Part shown: in pieces, positions 24,295 to 33,178 of the stretch | Layout: each line of letters begins with the position of its first letter | How positions within the stretch are numbered: position 1 is the first letter of the stretch | From: JAQBZY01 sp038117205 | Lineage (GTDB): Bacteria > Pseudomonadota > Alphaproteobacteria > Rhodospirillales > Casp-alpha2 | Assembly: GCA_038117205.1 (NCBI GenBank) | Contig: JAYOFL010000006.1 | Span: forward strand, 1 to 64,000 | DNA length: 64,000 nucleotides | Direction: 5' to 3' | The notes under the pieces: model-generated | Databases searched by the model: none | Told to the model about the DNA's origin: nothing | What the model saw: the letters and a program-made list of their open reading frames with translations, nothing else | Made by a program: the position numbers and the translations under genes

Positions 24295-25161
24295 CTACGC
24301 CGTAACGCCGATCACCGCGCCCAATGCCGTCGCCGGTGCCAGCCAGGGACCGTCCGGACCGTCCGCGACGTCGATGCCGCGTTCGCGCCACATGCTCGCG
24401 ACGGCGCCGGGATCGGCGACCGAGACGACGAAGCCGGCGAAGGCCGCCGACCGGCCTGCGAAGGCGGCGGCGGCGCCGGGGAAGCGTCTGTCCAGATGTT
24501 CCGGCGTCAGCGCCGTCAGCCGGCCGCGCGGCGTTTCGATGCAGACTTCGCCGGGACCGCATTCGCGCGCCGGCATGCCGGCCAGCACGCTCATGAAGCC
24601 CGCTGCCGCCAGTGGGTCGTCGGCGACCAGCAGAACCTCGGCGACGGCGCGTGCGCCGTTTGCGTGCGCCTGATACTCGGGTTTCGAGAACAGTTCCGGC
24701 TTCCACTGCCGGCAGGTGAAGAAGGCCATGTCCGGCATCTTCGGGTCGGTCGCGAAGGTGAGCGAAAAGCCGACCGTGACCTCGCCGCCGCCCGGAAGCT
24801 TCGATTGCCTGGAAAACGTGAACGGGTCGTGCACGCGGAGCCCGCCGTCGAGAAAGGCCTTGCGGTCCGCATCCTCGTCCCTGCTTTCCAGCACCAGCAT
24901 GGACATGCCTTCTCGGGCTTCCAGGAAGTCCCGGTTGAAGGCCGGAAAGCTGAAGGCGGTGTCCGTGGCCTCGAAGATTTGCGCCGGCCGCTCCGCCGAC
25001 AGCAGTTCCAGAAAGCAGCCCTGCATCTGCACCAGCCGGTTGTCGGTGCCGAACGGATGGTTGGCGCGCGGCGTCAGCGTGAAGCCGATGCTTTCGTAGA
25101 ATTCCGCCGCCTTTTCGAGATTTCGGACGGCGAGAACGAGATGATCGATCCCTCTCTGCAT
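24295..25161 (-). CDS. VOC (glyoxalase/dioxygenase-fold) family protein
   Basis: Protein of 288 residues that opens with the VOC signature GIDHLVLAVRNLEKAAEFYESIGF, followed by HPFGTDNRLVQMQGCFLELLS. The size fits the glyoxalase-like group with two repeated beta-alpha-beta-beta-beta modules (second from about 165). His6 of the IDHL motif and the Glu of FLELLS are candidate metal ligands. It is divergent from the enolase-superfamily gene and lies upstream of the SDH-like operon on the same strand. Isomerase, lyase or dioxygenase activity is possible; the substrate is unknown. Confidence 0.82.
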   Translation of the reverse strand: MQRGIDHLVLAVRNLEKAAEFYESIGFTLTPRANHPFGTDNRLVQMQGCFLELLSAERPAQIFEATDTAFSFPAFNRDFLEAREGMSMLVLESRDEDADRKAFLDGGLRVHDPFTFSRQSKLPGGGEVTVGFSLTFATDPKMPDMAFFTCRQWKPELFSKPEYQAHANGARAVAEVLLVADDPLAAAGFMSVLAGMPARECGPGEVCIETPRGRLTALTPEHLDRRFPGAAAAFAGRSAAFAGFVVSVADPGAVASMWRERGIDVADGPDGPWLAPATALGAVIGVTA

Positions 25162-25239
25162 GACGCTCCCCCATGCCCGCGCTAAACTTCGCCAAACCTA
25201 GCGCCCGGCCGGCATGCCGGGCAACCGGGGAGGAAGCAA

Positions 25240-26325
25240 TTGCCGTCCAGTATCGCCGAAATCCGGCTCGATCTGCTCAATCTCCCCCTGAAGGTTCCGT
25301 ACAAGCTGGCCTTCGGGCCGGTCCTGGCACTCGACACCTTGATGGTGACGGCCGTCGATGGGGACGGCCGGACCGGCTGGGGCGAGGCGACGATTCTCAC
25401 CGGATACACGCCGGAAACGGTCGACGGCTGCTGGCGCGAGGCGAACGCGATCGCCGCCCGGATGACCGGCAAGGATCTGGAAGCCGCCAAGGAAACCGCG
25501 CTCGCCCGGCACGGCGAGGCGCCGTTCACCGTCACCGCCCTCGTCACGGCGCTGGAAATGCTGGCCGGGCATCCGCTGCTCGCCGCCGCCGAGCGCGCCG
25601 ACGCGCCGATCCGCGTGCCGCTCCTCGCCATCCTCAACGCCTCCGACGAGGCCGGCATCGAGGCCGAGATCGCGAAGCACGTCCGGGCCGGCTACACCAC
25701 CATCAAGGTGAAGGTCGGCTTCGAGTTGGAGAGCGACCTCAAACGCTGCGCCTTCATTCAGTCGTGCCTGCCGAAGGGCGTCGGCATCCGCATCGACGGC
25801 AATCAGGGGTTTTCGGAGGAAGACGGCGTCGCCTTCGCGTCACGGATCGCGCCGGACGGCGTGGAACTCCTCGAGCAGCCCTGCCACATGGACGATTGGA
25901 ACGCCTCCAAGGCCGTCGGTCACGTCACGAACGTGCCGTTGATGCTGGACGAGAGCATCTACGGCCCGCGCGAGATCGAGATGGCGGCCGAGCTCGGCAC
26001 CGTTTCCTTCGTCAAACTGAAGTTGATGAAGGCCGGCAGCCTGGACGCGTTGGCGTCGGAACTGCGCCTGGTCCGCGAGCACGGCATGACGCCGGTGCTC
26101 GGCAACGGCGTCGCCGCCGATCCGGGCTGCTGGATGGAGGCTTGCGTCGCGCACGCGCTGATCGACAATGCCGGCGAGATGAACGGATTTCTGAAACCGC
26201 ACGCGGCGCTGTTCGAGACGCCGATGGCCGTCGACGCCGGCGCCATCGTCCTTCCCGGTTCCCGCCCGGTTCTCGTCGATCTCGCGCCCTATGCGCGGGA
26301 ACGGCACATCCTCCGGTCGACCTGA
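25240..26325 (+). CDS. enolase-superfamily enzyme, muconate-lactonizing (MLE) subgroup-like
   Basis: Protein of 361 residues from a TTG at 25240 with a strong GGGGAGGAAGCAA site; no in-frame ATG lies near. The barrel carries the expected set: KVK at 156-158, metal ligands Asp186 (RIDGNQG), Glu212 (LLEQP) and Asp237 (MLDES), and the second base near Lys259/261 (VKLKLMKAGS). Lysines on both sides are the mark of the MLE subgroup (cycloisomerases, OSBS, racemases/epimerases). The start of an operon with TauE, a CoA-transferase and a PAS protein suggests a role in catabolism of an organic acid. Confidence 0.85.
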   Translation: MPSSIAEIRLDLLNLPLKVPYKLAFGPVLALDTLMVTAVDGDGRTGWGEATILTGYTPETVDGCWREANAIAARMTGKDLEAAKETALARHGEAPFTVTALVTALEMLAGHPLLAAAERADAPIRVPLLAILNASDEAGIEAEIAKHVRAGYTTIKVKVGFELESDLKRCAFIQSCLPKGVGIRIDGNQGFSEEDGVAFASRIAPDGVELLEQPCHMDDWNASKAVGHVTNVPLMLDESIYGPREIEMAAELGTVSFVKLKLMKAGSLDALASELRLVREHGMTPVLGNGVAADPGCWMEACVAHALIDNAGEMNGFLKPHAALFETPMAVDAGAIVLPGSRPVLVDLAPYARERHILRST

Positions 26326-26330
26326 GGTCC

Positions 26331-27083
26331 ATGTTCGGGCTTTCCACGCCGGTGCTGCTCGGCCTCGCCGCGGCGATATTCCTCGGCGGCACGGTCAAGG
26401 GGATCAGCGGCGTCGGCCTGCCGGTCATCACCATGGCGATCATCGTCAACTTCATCGACCCGAAGCTCGCATTGGCGGTCATCTCCATGCCGATCCTGGT
26501 GACGAACCTCTGGCAGACGGTTCGCGCCGGCGACGTCTGGAAGCCGATCAAGCGGTTCTGGCTCATGCTCGTCGTTCTGGCCGGCGGCATGTGGGTCGGC
26601 GCCCGGATCGTCGCGACGGTCGACAGCGACATCGTTTTCGCCGTCGTCGGTTTCACCGTCATTGTTTTCACGGCGTCGAATGTTTGGACGCCGCCGTCGT
26701 GGAAATTGGGACCGACGGCGGAACGCATCCTCGGCCCGTTCATCGGCGTCGTCAGCGGCGTCATGGGCGGCATGACGTCGGTCTGGGGACCACCCCTGAT
26801 GATGTATGTCTACATGCTCAGGCTGACCAAGGACGAGTGGGTGCAGACCTTCGGTGCGCTGTACCTCTGCGGCGCGGTGCCGCTCACCGTCTTCTATTGG
26901 CAGAGCGGCATTCTTAATTCCGAAAATATCTGGCTCTCCGTCGCCGCCTGCGTGCCGGTCATGATCGGCATCCGGGCTGGCGAGCGGATCCGGAAGTGGA
27001 TCGACGAGGACCTGTTCCGGAAACTCTTGCTGTTGGGATTGTTCCTCGCCGGATTGAACCTGCTCCGCCGCGCCTTCTTTTAG
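26331..27083 (+). CDS. TauE/SafE-family membrane exporter
   Basis: Membrane protein of 250 residues from the ATG at 26331, only 5 bp after the enolase-superfamily gene. It shows GGTVKGISGVGLPVIT and, in the second repeat, GVVSGVMGGMTSVWGPP, typical of the family, with about eight helices. It is followed 10 bp later by the CoA-transferase gene, so it is part of a tight operon and probably transports that pathway's substrate. Specificity is unknown. Confidence 0.9.
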   Translation: MFGLSTPVLLGLAAAIFLGGTVKGISGVGLPVITMAIIVNFIDPKLALAVISMPILVTNLWQTVRAGDVWKPIKRFWLMLVVLAGGMWVGARIVATVDSDIVFAVVGFTVIVFTASNVWTPPSWKLGPTAERILGPFIGVVSGVMGGMTSVWGPPLMMYVYMLRLTKDEWVQTFGALYLCGAVPLTVFYWQSGILNSENIWLSVAACVPVMIGIRAGERIRKWIDEDLFRKLLLLGLFLAGLNLLRRAFF

Positions 27084-27093
27084 GAAAAGCGAC

Positions 27094-28266
27094 ATGACCG
27101 AACCCGAACAGCCGGAAAATCTGCCGCTCTGCGGTATACGCGTGGCCGAATTCTGCCAGGTGGCGGCGGGGCCCTTCGCCGGATTGCTGCTCGCCGACAT
27201 GGGCGCCGACGTGATCAAGGTGGAAAGCCCCGGCGGTGACAGCATGCGCGCCTGGCCACCGATCACGGAGGGCTACTCGGAAAACTTCGCCTCCATCAAC
27301 CGCAACAAGCGGTCCGTCGTCTTCGATCTGAAGTCGGACGGCGGACTCGCCGCCGCCCGCGCACTCGCATTGTCGTCGGACGTGGTCTTGGAAAACTTCC
27401 GGCCGGGCGTGATGGCGAAACTGGGTCTCGGCTACGAAGCCCTGGCGGCGGAAAAGCCGTCGCTCGTCTACGGGTCGGTCTCGGCGTTCGGCCAGACCGG
27501 ACCCAGGTCGCGGGAAGGGGGCTTTGACGTCACCGTGCAGGCGATCTCGGGCCTCATGAGCGTCACCGGCGAACCCGGCGGCGCGCCCGTCAAATGCGGC
27601 GTGCCGGTTTCCGACTTCTGCGCCGGCCTCTATGCCGCCTACGGCGTACTGGCCGCCCTGATGGACGTCCGCGCCGGGCGGCCGGGCCGGCACGTCGACG
27701 TTTCCATGATGGGCGCGACCCTCGGCATCGCCGCCCTGCAGACGAGCGAATTCTTCGGCACCGGCCGGGAACCGGTGAAGCTCGGTTCGGCGCATCCCCG
27801 GAACGCCCCCTACCAGGCCTTCCGCGCCAGGGACGATCACTTCGTCATGGCGGCCGGCAACGACAAGCTCTGGAAGAGCGTCACGGAAATTGTCGGCCTG
27901 CCGGAACTGTTCGGCGATCCGCGATTCGCGACGACCGCCGACCGGGCCCGGAATCAGGTCGCCCTCAAGGAAATCCTGGAAGCGCGGTTCGCCGCCCGCC
28001 CGGCCGCCGAATGGATCGCTGCATTCAACGCCGCCGGCGTGCCGTCGACGCCGATCAACGGCTACGGCGCCGCGCTCGACGACCCGCAAACCGCCGCCCT
28101 CGGCCTCGTTCAACCGTTGGAACTGCCGAACGGCGTCGAAACGAAAACCGTCGTCAATCCGGCGATCATCGGCGGAACGGTGTTCGGTGTCAGGCGCCGC
28201 CCGCCGGCGCTCGGCGAGCACACCGAGGAAATTCTTGCGGAGTTGGGAATAGCGAGCGCATCCTAG
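27094..28266 (+). CDS. family III CoA-transferase (CaiB/BaiF)
   Basis: Enzyme of 390 residues that moves CoA between carboxylic acids by a covalent Asp-acyl intermediate. Seen: GIRVAEFCQVAAGPFAGLLL at the N-terminus, ADMGADVIKVESP, NRNKRSVVFDLKS, and GGFDVTVQAISGLMSVTG, whose Asp is the likely nucleophile. GAPNYPYQ-type family sequence is present as NAPYQAF. It follows the TauE gene by 10 bp. It probably activates the acid made by the enolase-superfamily enzyme; the acid itself is not identifiable. Confidence 0.9.
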   Translation: MTEPEQPENLPLCGIRVAEFCQVAAGPFAGLLLADMGADVIKVESPGGDSMRAWPPITEGYSENFASINRNKRSVVFDLKSDGGLAAARALALSSDVVLENFRPGVMAKLGLGYEALAAEKPSLVYGSVSAFGQTGPRSREGGFDVTVQAISGLMSVTGEPGGAPVKCGVPVSDFCAGLYAAYGVLAALMDVRAGRPGRHVDVSMMGATLGIAALQTSEFFGTGREPVKLGSAHPRNAPYQAFRARDDHFVMAAGNDKLWKSVTEIVGLPELFGDPRFATTADRARNQVALKEILEARFAARPAAEWIAAFNAAGVPSTPINGYGAALDDPQTAALGLVQPLELPNGVETKTVVNPAIIGGTVFGVRRRPPALGEHTEEILAELGIASAS

Positions 28267-28292
28267 AACCGCTTTAAGATCTGTCTCCAGGG

Positions 28293-28799
28293 GTGGTTTT
28301 GGATCGCTTTGTTCTTTCGCTGGCGGATTTGCCAGAGCCGTTGGCGCGTGTACACGATTATTGGTCGTCGTGCGCCGGCGGGACATGGGCGCCGTCGTGG
28401 CGGGCGTTCGAACTCGCGCAGTTGCCGTCGGATATCCTCCGGACGACGATGGTCGTCGACGTCGCCGATCCCATCGACGACAGCCGCTACCGCTATTGGG
28501 GCAGCGGCATGACGGACGTGCACGGCCGCGACATGACCGGCAAATGCCCCTACGATCTGCGCCCGCCGAACGTCGGCGCGCAGATCAAGCTCGACCACAC
28601 GGCGACCGTCACGACCCGCAAGCCGACGGCCAACGTCTACGGCTTCATGACGGAGCGGGGCTTCATGGAGGCGCAATCCGTATTGCGGTTGCCGCTGTCG
28701 GACGACGGCGAGCGTGTGACCAAGATCGTCATCTGTATCGCGCACAACGACGACGCCAGGAAGATGCTCCGCGACCGCGCGGCGTGGCACGGCCATTAA
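28293..28799 (+). CDS. PAS-domain (PAS_5-type) protein
   Basis: Protein of 168 residues from a GTG at 28293 preceded by GGGGTGG. It looks like the PAS_5 group common in Rhodospirillales: YWSSCAGGTWAPSWRAFEL near the start, then RYRYWGSGMTDVHGRDMTGK and a C-terminal strand VTKIVICIAHND. There is no kinase, cyclase or DNA-binding domain, so it probably acts as a small sensor or ligand-binding protein. It follows the CoA-transferase gene by 26 bp. Confidence 0.7.
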   Translation: MVLDRFVLSLADLPEPLARVHDYWSSCAGGTWAPSWRAFELAQLPSDILRTTMVVDVADPIDDSRYRYWGSGMTDVHGRDMTGKCPYDLRPPNVGAQIKLDHTATVTTRKPTANVYGFMTERGFMEAQSVLRLPLSDDGERVTKIVICIAHNDDARKMLRDRAAWHGH

Positions 28800-28811
28800 T
28801 CCGACCGTCTC

Positions 28812-29804
28812 TCAGACCGAGAGCAGCAACTTACCCTTGGTCTTGCCAGCTTCCAGATAGTCGTGCGCGGCGCGGGCGTCGGCGAGCGGAAAGGTGCGGT
28901 CGATGGCGACCTTGAGCCGCCCGTCCGCCACCCATCCGAACAGATCGTTGCCGCGCCAGGCGATTTCCTCGGCATCGAAGGTGTAGTCCCAGAGATGCGG
29001 CCGGGTCAGGAAGATCGAGCCGGCCTCGGCGAGGTCGAGCGGGTCGATGGACCTGACCGCGCCGGACGCGCCGCCGAACAGCACCACCGTGCCGCGCCGC
29101 CGGGCGGCCTTCATCGAGCCCTTGATGGTCGACTGGCCGATGCCGTCGTAGACCACGTCGACGCCGGCGCCATCGGTCATCTCAAGCGCGCGCTCGGCGA
29201 AGTCCTCATCCCGGTACATGATCGGCTCGCCGCCGTGGCCGCGCGATATGGCCGCCTTTTCCGGTGTCGAGACGGTGGTCAGCACGCGCGCGCCGCGCAG
29301 TTTGGCGATCTGTGTCAGCAACTGGCCGACGCCACCGGCGCCGGCATGCACCAGACAGGTCTTGCCCGGCCCGAGGGCGTAGAGCGAGTGGCTGAGGTAG
29401 TGTGCCGTCATGCCCTGCAGCATCAGGGTCACGGCGACGGTCATGTCGACGCCACCGGGAACCTTCACCAGCCGCCACGCCGGCACCACCGCGTATTCGG
29501 CGTAACTGCCGAGTACCAGGCAGTAAGCGACGCGGTCGCCGGGCTTGACGTTCGTGACGCCGTCGCCGAGCGCCTCGACCGTACCGCCGCCTTCCATGCC
29601 GGGCGTGAACGGTGGCGTGTTGCGATAGGTCTCGGAGGTCTTGTAGACGCCGCCGCGAACGTAGACGTCGATGAAGTTGATGCCGGCGGTCGCGATCCTG
29701 ACCAGCGCCTGACCGGGACCGGGAACGGGCTTGGCGACGCCGCCCTCGTAGACGAGTTGCTCGGCGCCGCCGTAGGCCCTGACCTGGATCGCGTGCATTG
29801 TCAT
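28812..29804 (-). CDS. NADPH:quinone oxidoreductase-like medium-chain dehydrogenase
   Basis: Zinc-independent MDR enzyme of 330 residues from the ATG at 29802-29804, which overlaps the stop of the glutamate mutase E gene (ATGA). The cofactor site reads VHAGAGGVGQLLTQIAKLRG. GDRVAYCLVLGSYAEYAVVP and the C-terminal LEAGKTKGKLLLSV are characteristic of the QOR group. Its position as last gene of the iclR-glmS-glmL-glmE operon is unusual and suggests that it reduces an intermediate or supports redox balance there. Confidence 0.88.
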   Translation of the reverse strand: MTMHAIQVRAYGGAEQLVYEGGVAKPVPGPGQALVRIATAGINFIDVYVRGGVYKTSETYRNTPPFTPGMEGGGTVEALGDGVTNVKPGDRVAYCLVLGSYAEYAVVPAWRLVKVPGGVDMTVAVTLMLQGMTAHYLSHSLYALGPGKTCLVHAGAGGVGQLLTQIAKLRGARVLTTVSTPEKAAISRGHGGEPIMYRDEDFAERALEMTDGAGVDVVYDGIGQSTIKGSMKAARRRGTVVLFGGASGAVRSIDPLDLAEAGSIFLTRPHLWDYTFDAEEIAWRGNDLFGWVADGRLKVAIDRTFPLADARAAHDYLEAGKTKGKLLLSV

Positions 29805-31312
29805 TCCGCGGCTTCCTTGGGGAGCCACGGGAACGGGATCAGGGTGTCGAGGCTTTCCGACAGTTCGTAGACGCTGGAAACGGCGAGCTCGTGATCGAAG
29901 GGAACGCCGTCCCGCTCGGCGCGGCGGCGCAGCCTTTCCTCGTGATAGTCCATGACGTCCTTCGGCAGCGGCATGTCGCCGGCGTCGAAAATGCGGAGAT
30001 AGCCGTCGGCGTCGCGGGCCGGCATGACGCGGCTTTTCATGAAACGGTTCGGCGACCAGGGGATATCCATGACGCCGGCCTCGCAGGCGCGAATGGTGCC
30101 GAGCGCTACGTCGCCGTCGCCCATCTCCAGCACCTTGTCGATGACGGGCCGGACCTCGCGGCCGATCATGTCGCACTCGGTCTTGAATTCGGGCATGTCG
30201 TCGAGACGGATGTGACGCGCCAGATAGATCGCCATCCGGGTCGTCCTGAGCCCCTCGGCGTTCGCCTGAGGGGTCGGAATGCCATAGGCCTCGTGCGTCG
30301 ACTTGGTGGTGACGCTCACCGCGCCGCCGATGGCCGCAAGCGTGCCGCCGTAGGCGACCAGCGCCGCCGACTGCGCGTCGTCGTAGGGCCACGCCCCCAT
30401 CCAATGCAGCGACGTGACCGGCGTGAAGACGTCCGTGAAGCCGAGCTTCGTCAGGTATTCCTGCGCCAGCGTCCGGCACATGCGGATCGCCGCCGCGTCC
30501 TGGATCAGGTGCAGGGTCTGGCCAAGCTCGAGGCCGTAGTTCTTCACCCCCTGGCCGGCCGCCAGCAGGGCGTCGATGACGCAGGTCATGATGGCGATGG
30601 ACGGCGGCACGTTGGTGCCGGTCAGGAAGCCCGGCTGCCGTCGGTGCAGATCGACCCCCATCTCGGCGTAAACGGCGGCGAGACGGTCGAGATACTGATA
30701 ATTGCGGATGCCGTCGGCGATGCTCGTCACCTTGGTGTAGGACGCGGTGTAGGCGAGGCCCGAGCCGAGATACCCGGAAAAGCCCGCCGCCAACCCGACC
30801 TCGCTGGTAAGTTTCGGCATCGCCGTGCCGGACAGAACGATGGCCGGCTTGTCGATAGCCTCGATCAGTTGCCGCGTCGTCTTCGGGCCGTAGTTGACCA
30901 TCGGGTAGCCGTTCAGCATCGAACGGCCGGCGCGCTTCGATTCCTCGATGCCGCGACCGGCGTTTTCCCACTGCTCGTTGCGGGTATAGCTGTCGGTGGT
31001 GGTCGGCACGATGTCGGCCTTGCCTTCCCGGTCGAGGCACCGCATCAGCTCGAGTTGCAGTTCCAACGTACCGAAGCCGCCGCGCGGCTGCGTGAGGCAG
31101 CGGCCCTCGGCGTCGGCTTGGCGCATGACCCAGCCCAGTTGCTTGTGTTTCGGCAGCGCCCGGTGGAAGGCGGCGGCCTCATCGAGGTCGATCTCGGACC
31201 CCGTGGGCCAGCGCGCCAGGTTCTTCTTCCGCATCTCGGCGAAGACGTCGTCCGGGATACGCCCGGCCGACAGCGGGAAGTCGTCGGCGTCAAGCTGCGG
31301 GAGCGCGACCAT
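29801..31312 (-). CDS. glmE: methylaspartate (glutamate) mutase subunit E
   Basis: Substrate-binding subunit of the B12-dependent mutase that interconverts glutamate and 3-methylaspartate; 503 residues against about 480 in the family. Diagnostic stretches are ADIVPTTTDSYTRNEQWENA, LNGYPMVNYG, GFSGYLGSGLAYT and LGQTLHLIQDAAAIR. It overlaps glmL by 23 bp and the quinone oxidoreductase gene by 4 bp. No gene for methylaspartate ammonia-lyase, the classical next enzyme, is in the window. Confidence 0.92.
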   Translation of the reverse strand: MVALPQLDADDFPLSAGRIPDDVFAEMRKKNLARWPTGSEIDLDEAAAFHRALPKHKQLGWVMRQADAEGRCLTQPRGGFGTLELQLELMRCLDREGKADIVPTTTDSYTRNEQWENAGRGIEESKRAGRSMLNGYPMVNYGPKTTRQLIEAIDKPAIVLSGTAMPKLTSEVGLAAGFSGYLGSGLAYTASYTKVTSIADGIRNYQYLDRLAAVYAEMGVDLHRRQPGFLTGTNVPPSIAIMTCVIDALLAAGQGVKNYGLELGQTLHLIQDAAAIRMCRTLAQEYLTKLGFTDVFTPVTSLHWMGAWPYDDAQSAALVAYGGTLAAIGGAVSVTTKSTHEAYGIPTPQANAEGLRTTRMAIYLARHIRLDDMPEFKTECDMIGREVRPVIDKVLEMGDGDVALGTIRACEAGVMDIPWSPNRFMKSRVMPARDADGYLRIFDAGDMPLPKDVMDYHEERLRRRAERDGVPFDHELAVSSVYELSESLDTLIPFPWLPKEAAE

Positions 31313-32729
31313 GGCGTGTTTCCTCGTTGTTGTCGGTCAGGGACCGGAGATTGTTGTGGCCGAGCCGGAGCGCCGCTTCCGGCGCCGCCGCCGCCAATAG
31401 GCCGACGGCGTAAAGCGCGTAGGCGTCGTCGATCATCAGATCGGGGGATTTGGGACGGAGCGCATCCGGCTGCCGGCGGTCGTGCCGGGCGGCGGCCAGT
31501 ATCCGCGCCGGCGCGTCGCCGTGCACCAGCACGCCGCCGGTGCCGATGACGGTGCGAAGCCCGGTCAGATCCTTGCCGGTCTGCACCGTGACGGCGCCCA
31601 GCACGGTCTGCTTCACCTCGATGCGGCCGACGTGCCGCAGCACGGCGCGTTCGACGGCGGCGGCGGCAAGGGCGGTATCGAAGTTCCGCTCCGCCTCGCT
31701 GCCGGGCAGGCGTTCCACGTCGGCCTCGATCAGGCCGAGCATGTCCTCGACGGCGTCCTCGGAGAGGCCGCTGGCGGCGGCGATGTTGGCTGCGCCCGCC
31801 GTCTCGACGATGGTGCGGGCGTTGTGGCGCATGCCGAGATCGCCCTCGACGGTGCGCTTGGCGTAGGGCTCGGGTAGACCGTGCTGCAGGACGCCTTCGC
31901 CGGTCGGCGCGCCGTCGGCAATGGAATGGACGTCGGTGGTGGCGCCGCCGACGTCGATCACCATCAACGGGCCGAGGCCCGGCGTCGAGCCGGCGCCTTC
32001 GGCCAGCAATCGCGCCCCTTCCATGACGGCGGCCGGGGTCGGCATCAGCACGGCGTCGAAGCGTTCGGCGGCGCGGTCGATCCCCTTGGCGTGCACGATC
32101 CGTTCGATGAATACGTCGCGGATGGCGGCGCGGGCCGGTTCCACGTCGAGGACATTGAATTCCGGCATCACGTTCCCGGCGACGCGCGCGTCGATGCCGG
32201 CCTTGGCGAAGGTCTCGGCGACGTCGTCGGCGGCGACGCGGTTGCCGGCGACGACGACTGGGCAGGCGATGCCGGCGGCGGCCAGCCGTTCGGCGTTCCA
32301 GCGGATCACTTCCTCGTTGCCGCCGTCGGTGCCGCCGGCGAGCAGCAGGATGTCGGGCTTGCGCTCCCGGATCGCCGCCGCGTCCTTGTCCGTCAGCTTG
32401 TAGGCATGCGCGCCGATCAGCTTGGCGCCGGCGCCGAGCGCGGCAAGGCGGGCGGCTTCGGCGGTCAACTCGCGCACCAGGCCGACCGTCACCATGGCGA
32501 GGCCGCCGGCGGCGCTCGACGACGCCAGCCGGTACTTGAAACCGGGGAGGCCGCCCAGGCGCCGGTCGAGATCAGCCAATGCCGCATCGAGCCCGACGTT
32601 GATGTCCGTCGTGACCGTCGACGGCCCCTGGCCGCTGCCGAGGATTTCCCCCCGGGCGAGGTCGACGGCGCGGAGCTTGGTATAGGTGCTGCCGAAGTCG
32701 ATCAGGAGCGCGGCGCCGGTTTCGGTCAT
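31290..32729 (-). CDS. glmL: glutamate mutase accessory protein GlmL (MutL)
   Basis: ASKHA-fold ATPase of 479 residues thought to reactivate or chaperone the mutase. The start ATG (32727-32729) overlaps the stop of glmS. Seen: phosphate-1-like IDFGSTYTKLRAVD at the N-terminus, DILLLAGGTDGGNEE, and phosphate-2-like LMVIDVGGATTDVHS near the middle. This protein accompanies glmS and glmE in nearly all glutamate mutase operons. Confidence 0.92.
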   Translation of the reverse strand: MTETGAALLIDFGSTYTKLRAVDLARGEILGSGQGPSTVTTDINVGLDAALADLDRRLGGLPGFKYRLASSSAAGGLAMVTVGLVRELTAEAARLAALGAGAKLIGAHAYKLTDKDAAAIRERKPDILLLAGGTDGGNEEVIRWNAERLAAAGIACPVVVAGNRVAADDVAETFAKAGIDARVAGNVMPEFNVLDVEPARAAIRDVFIERIVHAKGIDRAAERFDAVLMPTPAAVMEGARLLAEGAGSTPGLGPLMVIDVGGATTDVHSIADGAPTGEGVLQHGLPEPYAKRTVEGDLGMRHNARTIVETAGAANIAAASGLSEDAVEDMLGLIEADVERLPGSEAERNFDTALAAAAVERAVLRHVGRIEVKQTVLGAVTVQTGKDLTGLRTVIGTGGVLVHGDAPARILAAARHDRRQPDALRPKSPDLMIDDAYALYAVGLLAAAAPEAALRLGHNNLRSLTDNNEETRHGRAPAA

Positions 32730-33178
32730 GCGTCCTGGGTCTCGCATTTGTCGGCGAAGTCGGTGTCGAGCATGGCGATGACGTCGTCCGTTCGGGTGCC
32801 CGGCGGGAACGCCCGGTCGAAGCCCAACTCCATGTAGCGGGCGTTGACGTCCTCCCAGGTCTGCTTGCCGACGACGAGGTTGCCGCCGACATAAAGAACC
32901 ACGTCGTCGAGGCCGGCTTCGATGCACATGTCGCGGAAGCCGCGGCAATCCAGTTCGCCCTGGCCGTACAGCGACGATACCAGGATCGCGTCGGCGGCGG
33001 TTTCGACGGCGGCTCGGATGAAATCCTCGGCCGGCGTCAGCGCCCCGAGGGTGACGACCTTGAAGCCGGCCTTCTCGAGTGCCATGGACAATATCCGGTT
33101 GCCGACGATGTGCGTGTCGGCGCCGATGACGCCGGTCACCAACGTGACGCGTGCGCGCTTCGCCGGATCGAGGCTCAT
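32726..33178 (-). CDS. glmS: methylaspartate (glutamate) mutase subunit S, cobalamin-binding
   Basis: Small B12-binding subunit of 150 residues from the ATG at 33176-33178. It has the full base-off cobalamin motif: D21-T-H23-IVG, then SSLYG and YVGGNLVVG. His23 should be the cobalt ligand. The C-terminus (PPGTRTDDVIAMLDTDF) matches the family end. It overlaps the iclR stop (ATGA) and the glmL start (ATGA), so the mutase genes are translationally coupled to their presumed regulator. Confidence 0.93.
   Translation of the reverse strand: MSLDPAKRARVTLVTGVIGADTHIVGNRILSMALEKAGFKVVTLGALTPAEDFIRAAVETAADAILVSSLYGQGELDCRGFRDMCIEAGLDDVVLYVGGNLVVGKQTWEDVNARYMELGFDRAFPPGTRTDDVIAMLDTDFADKCETQDA

Noticed and set aside
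25240..26325. Methylaspartate ammonia-lyase for the nearby glutamate mutase
   Set aside because: It is an enolase-superfamily member but about 50 residues too short, with the double-lysine MLE pattern instead.
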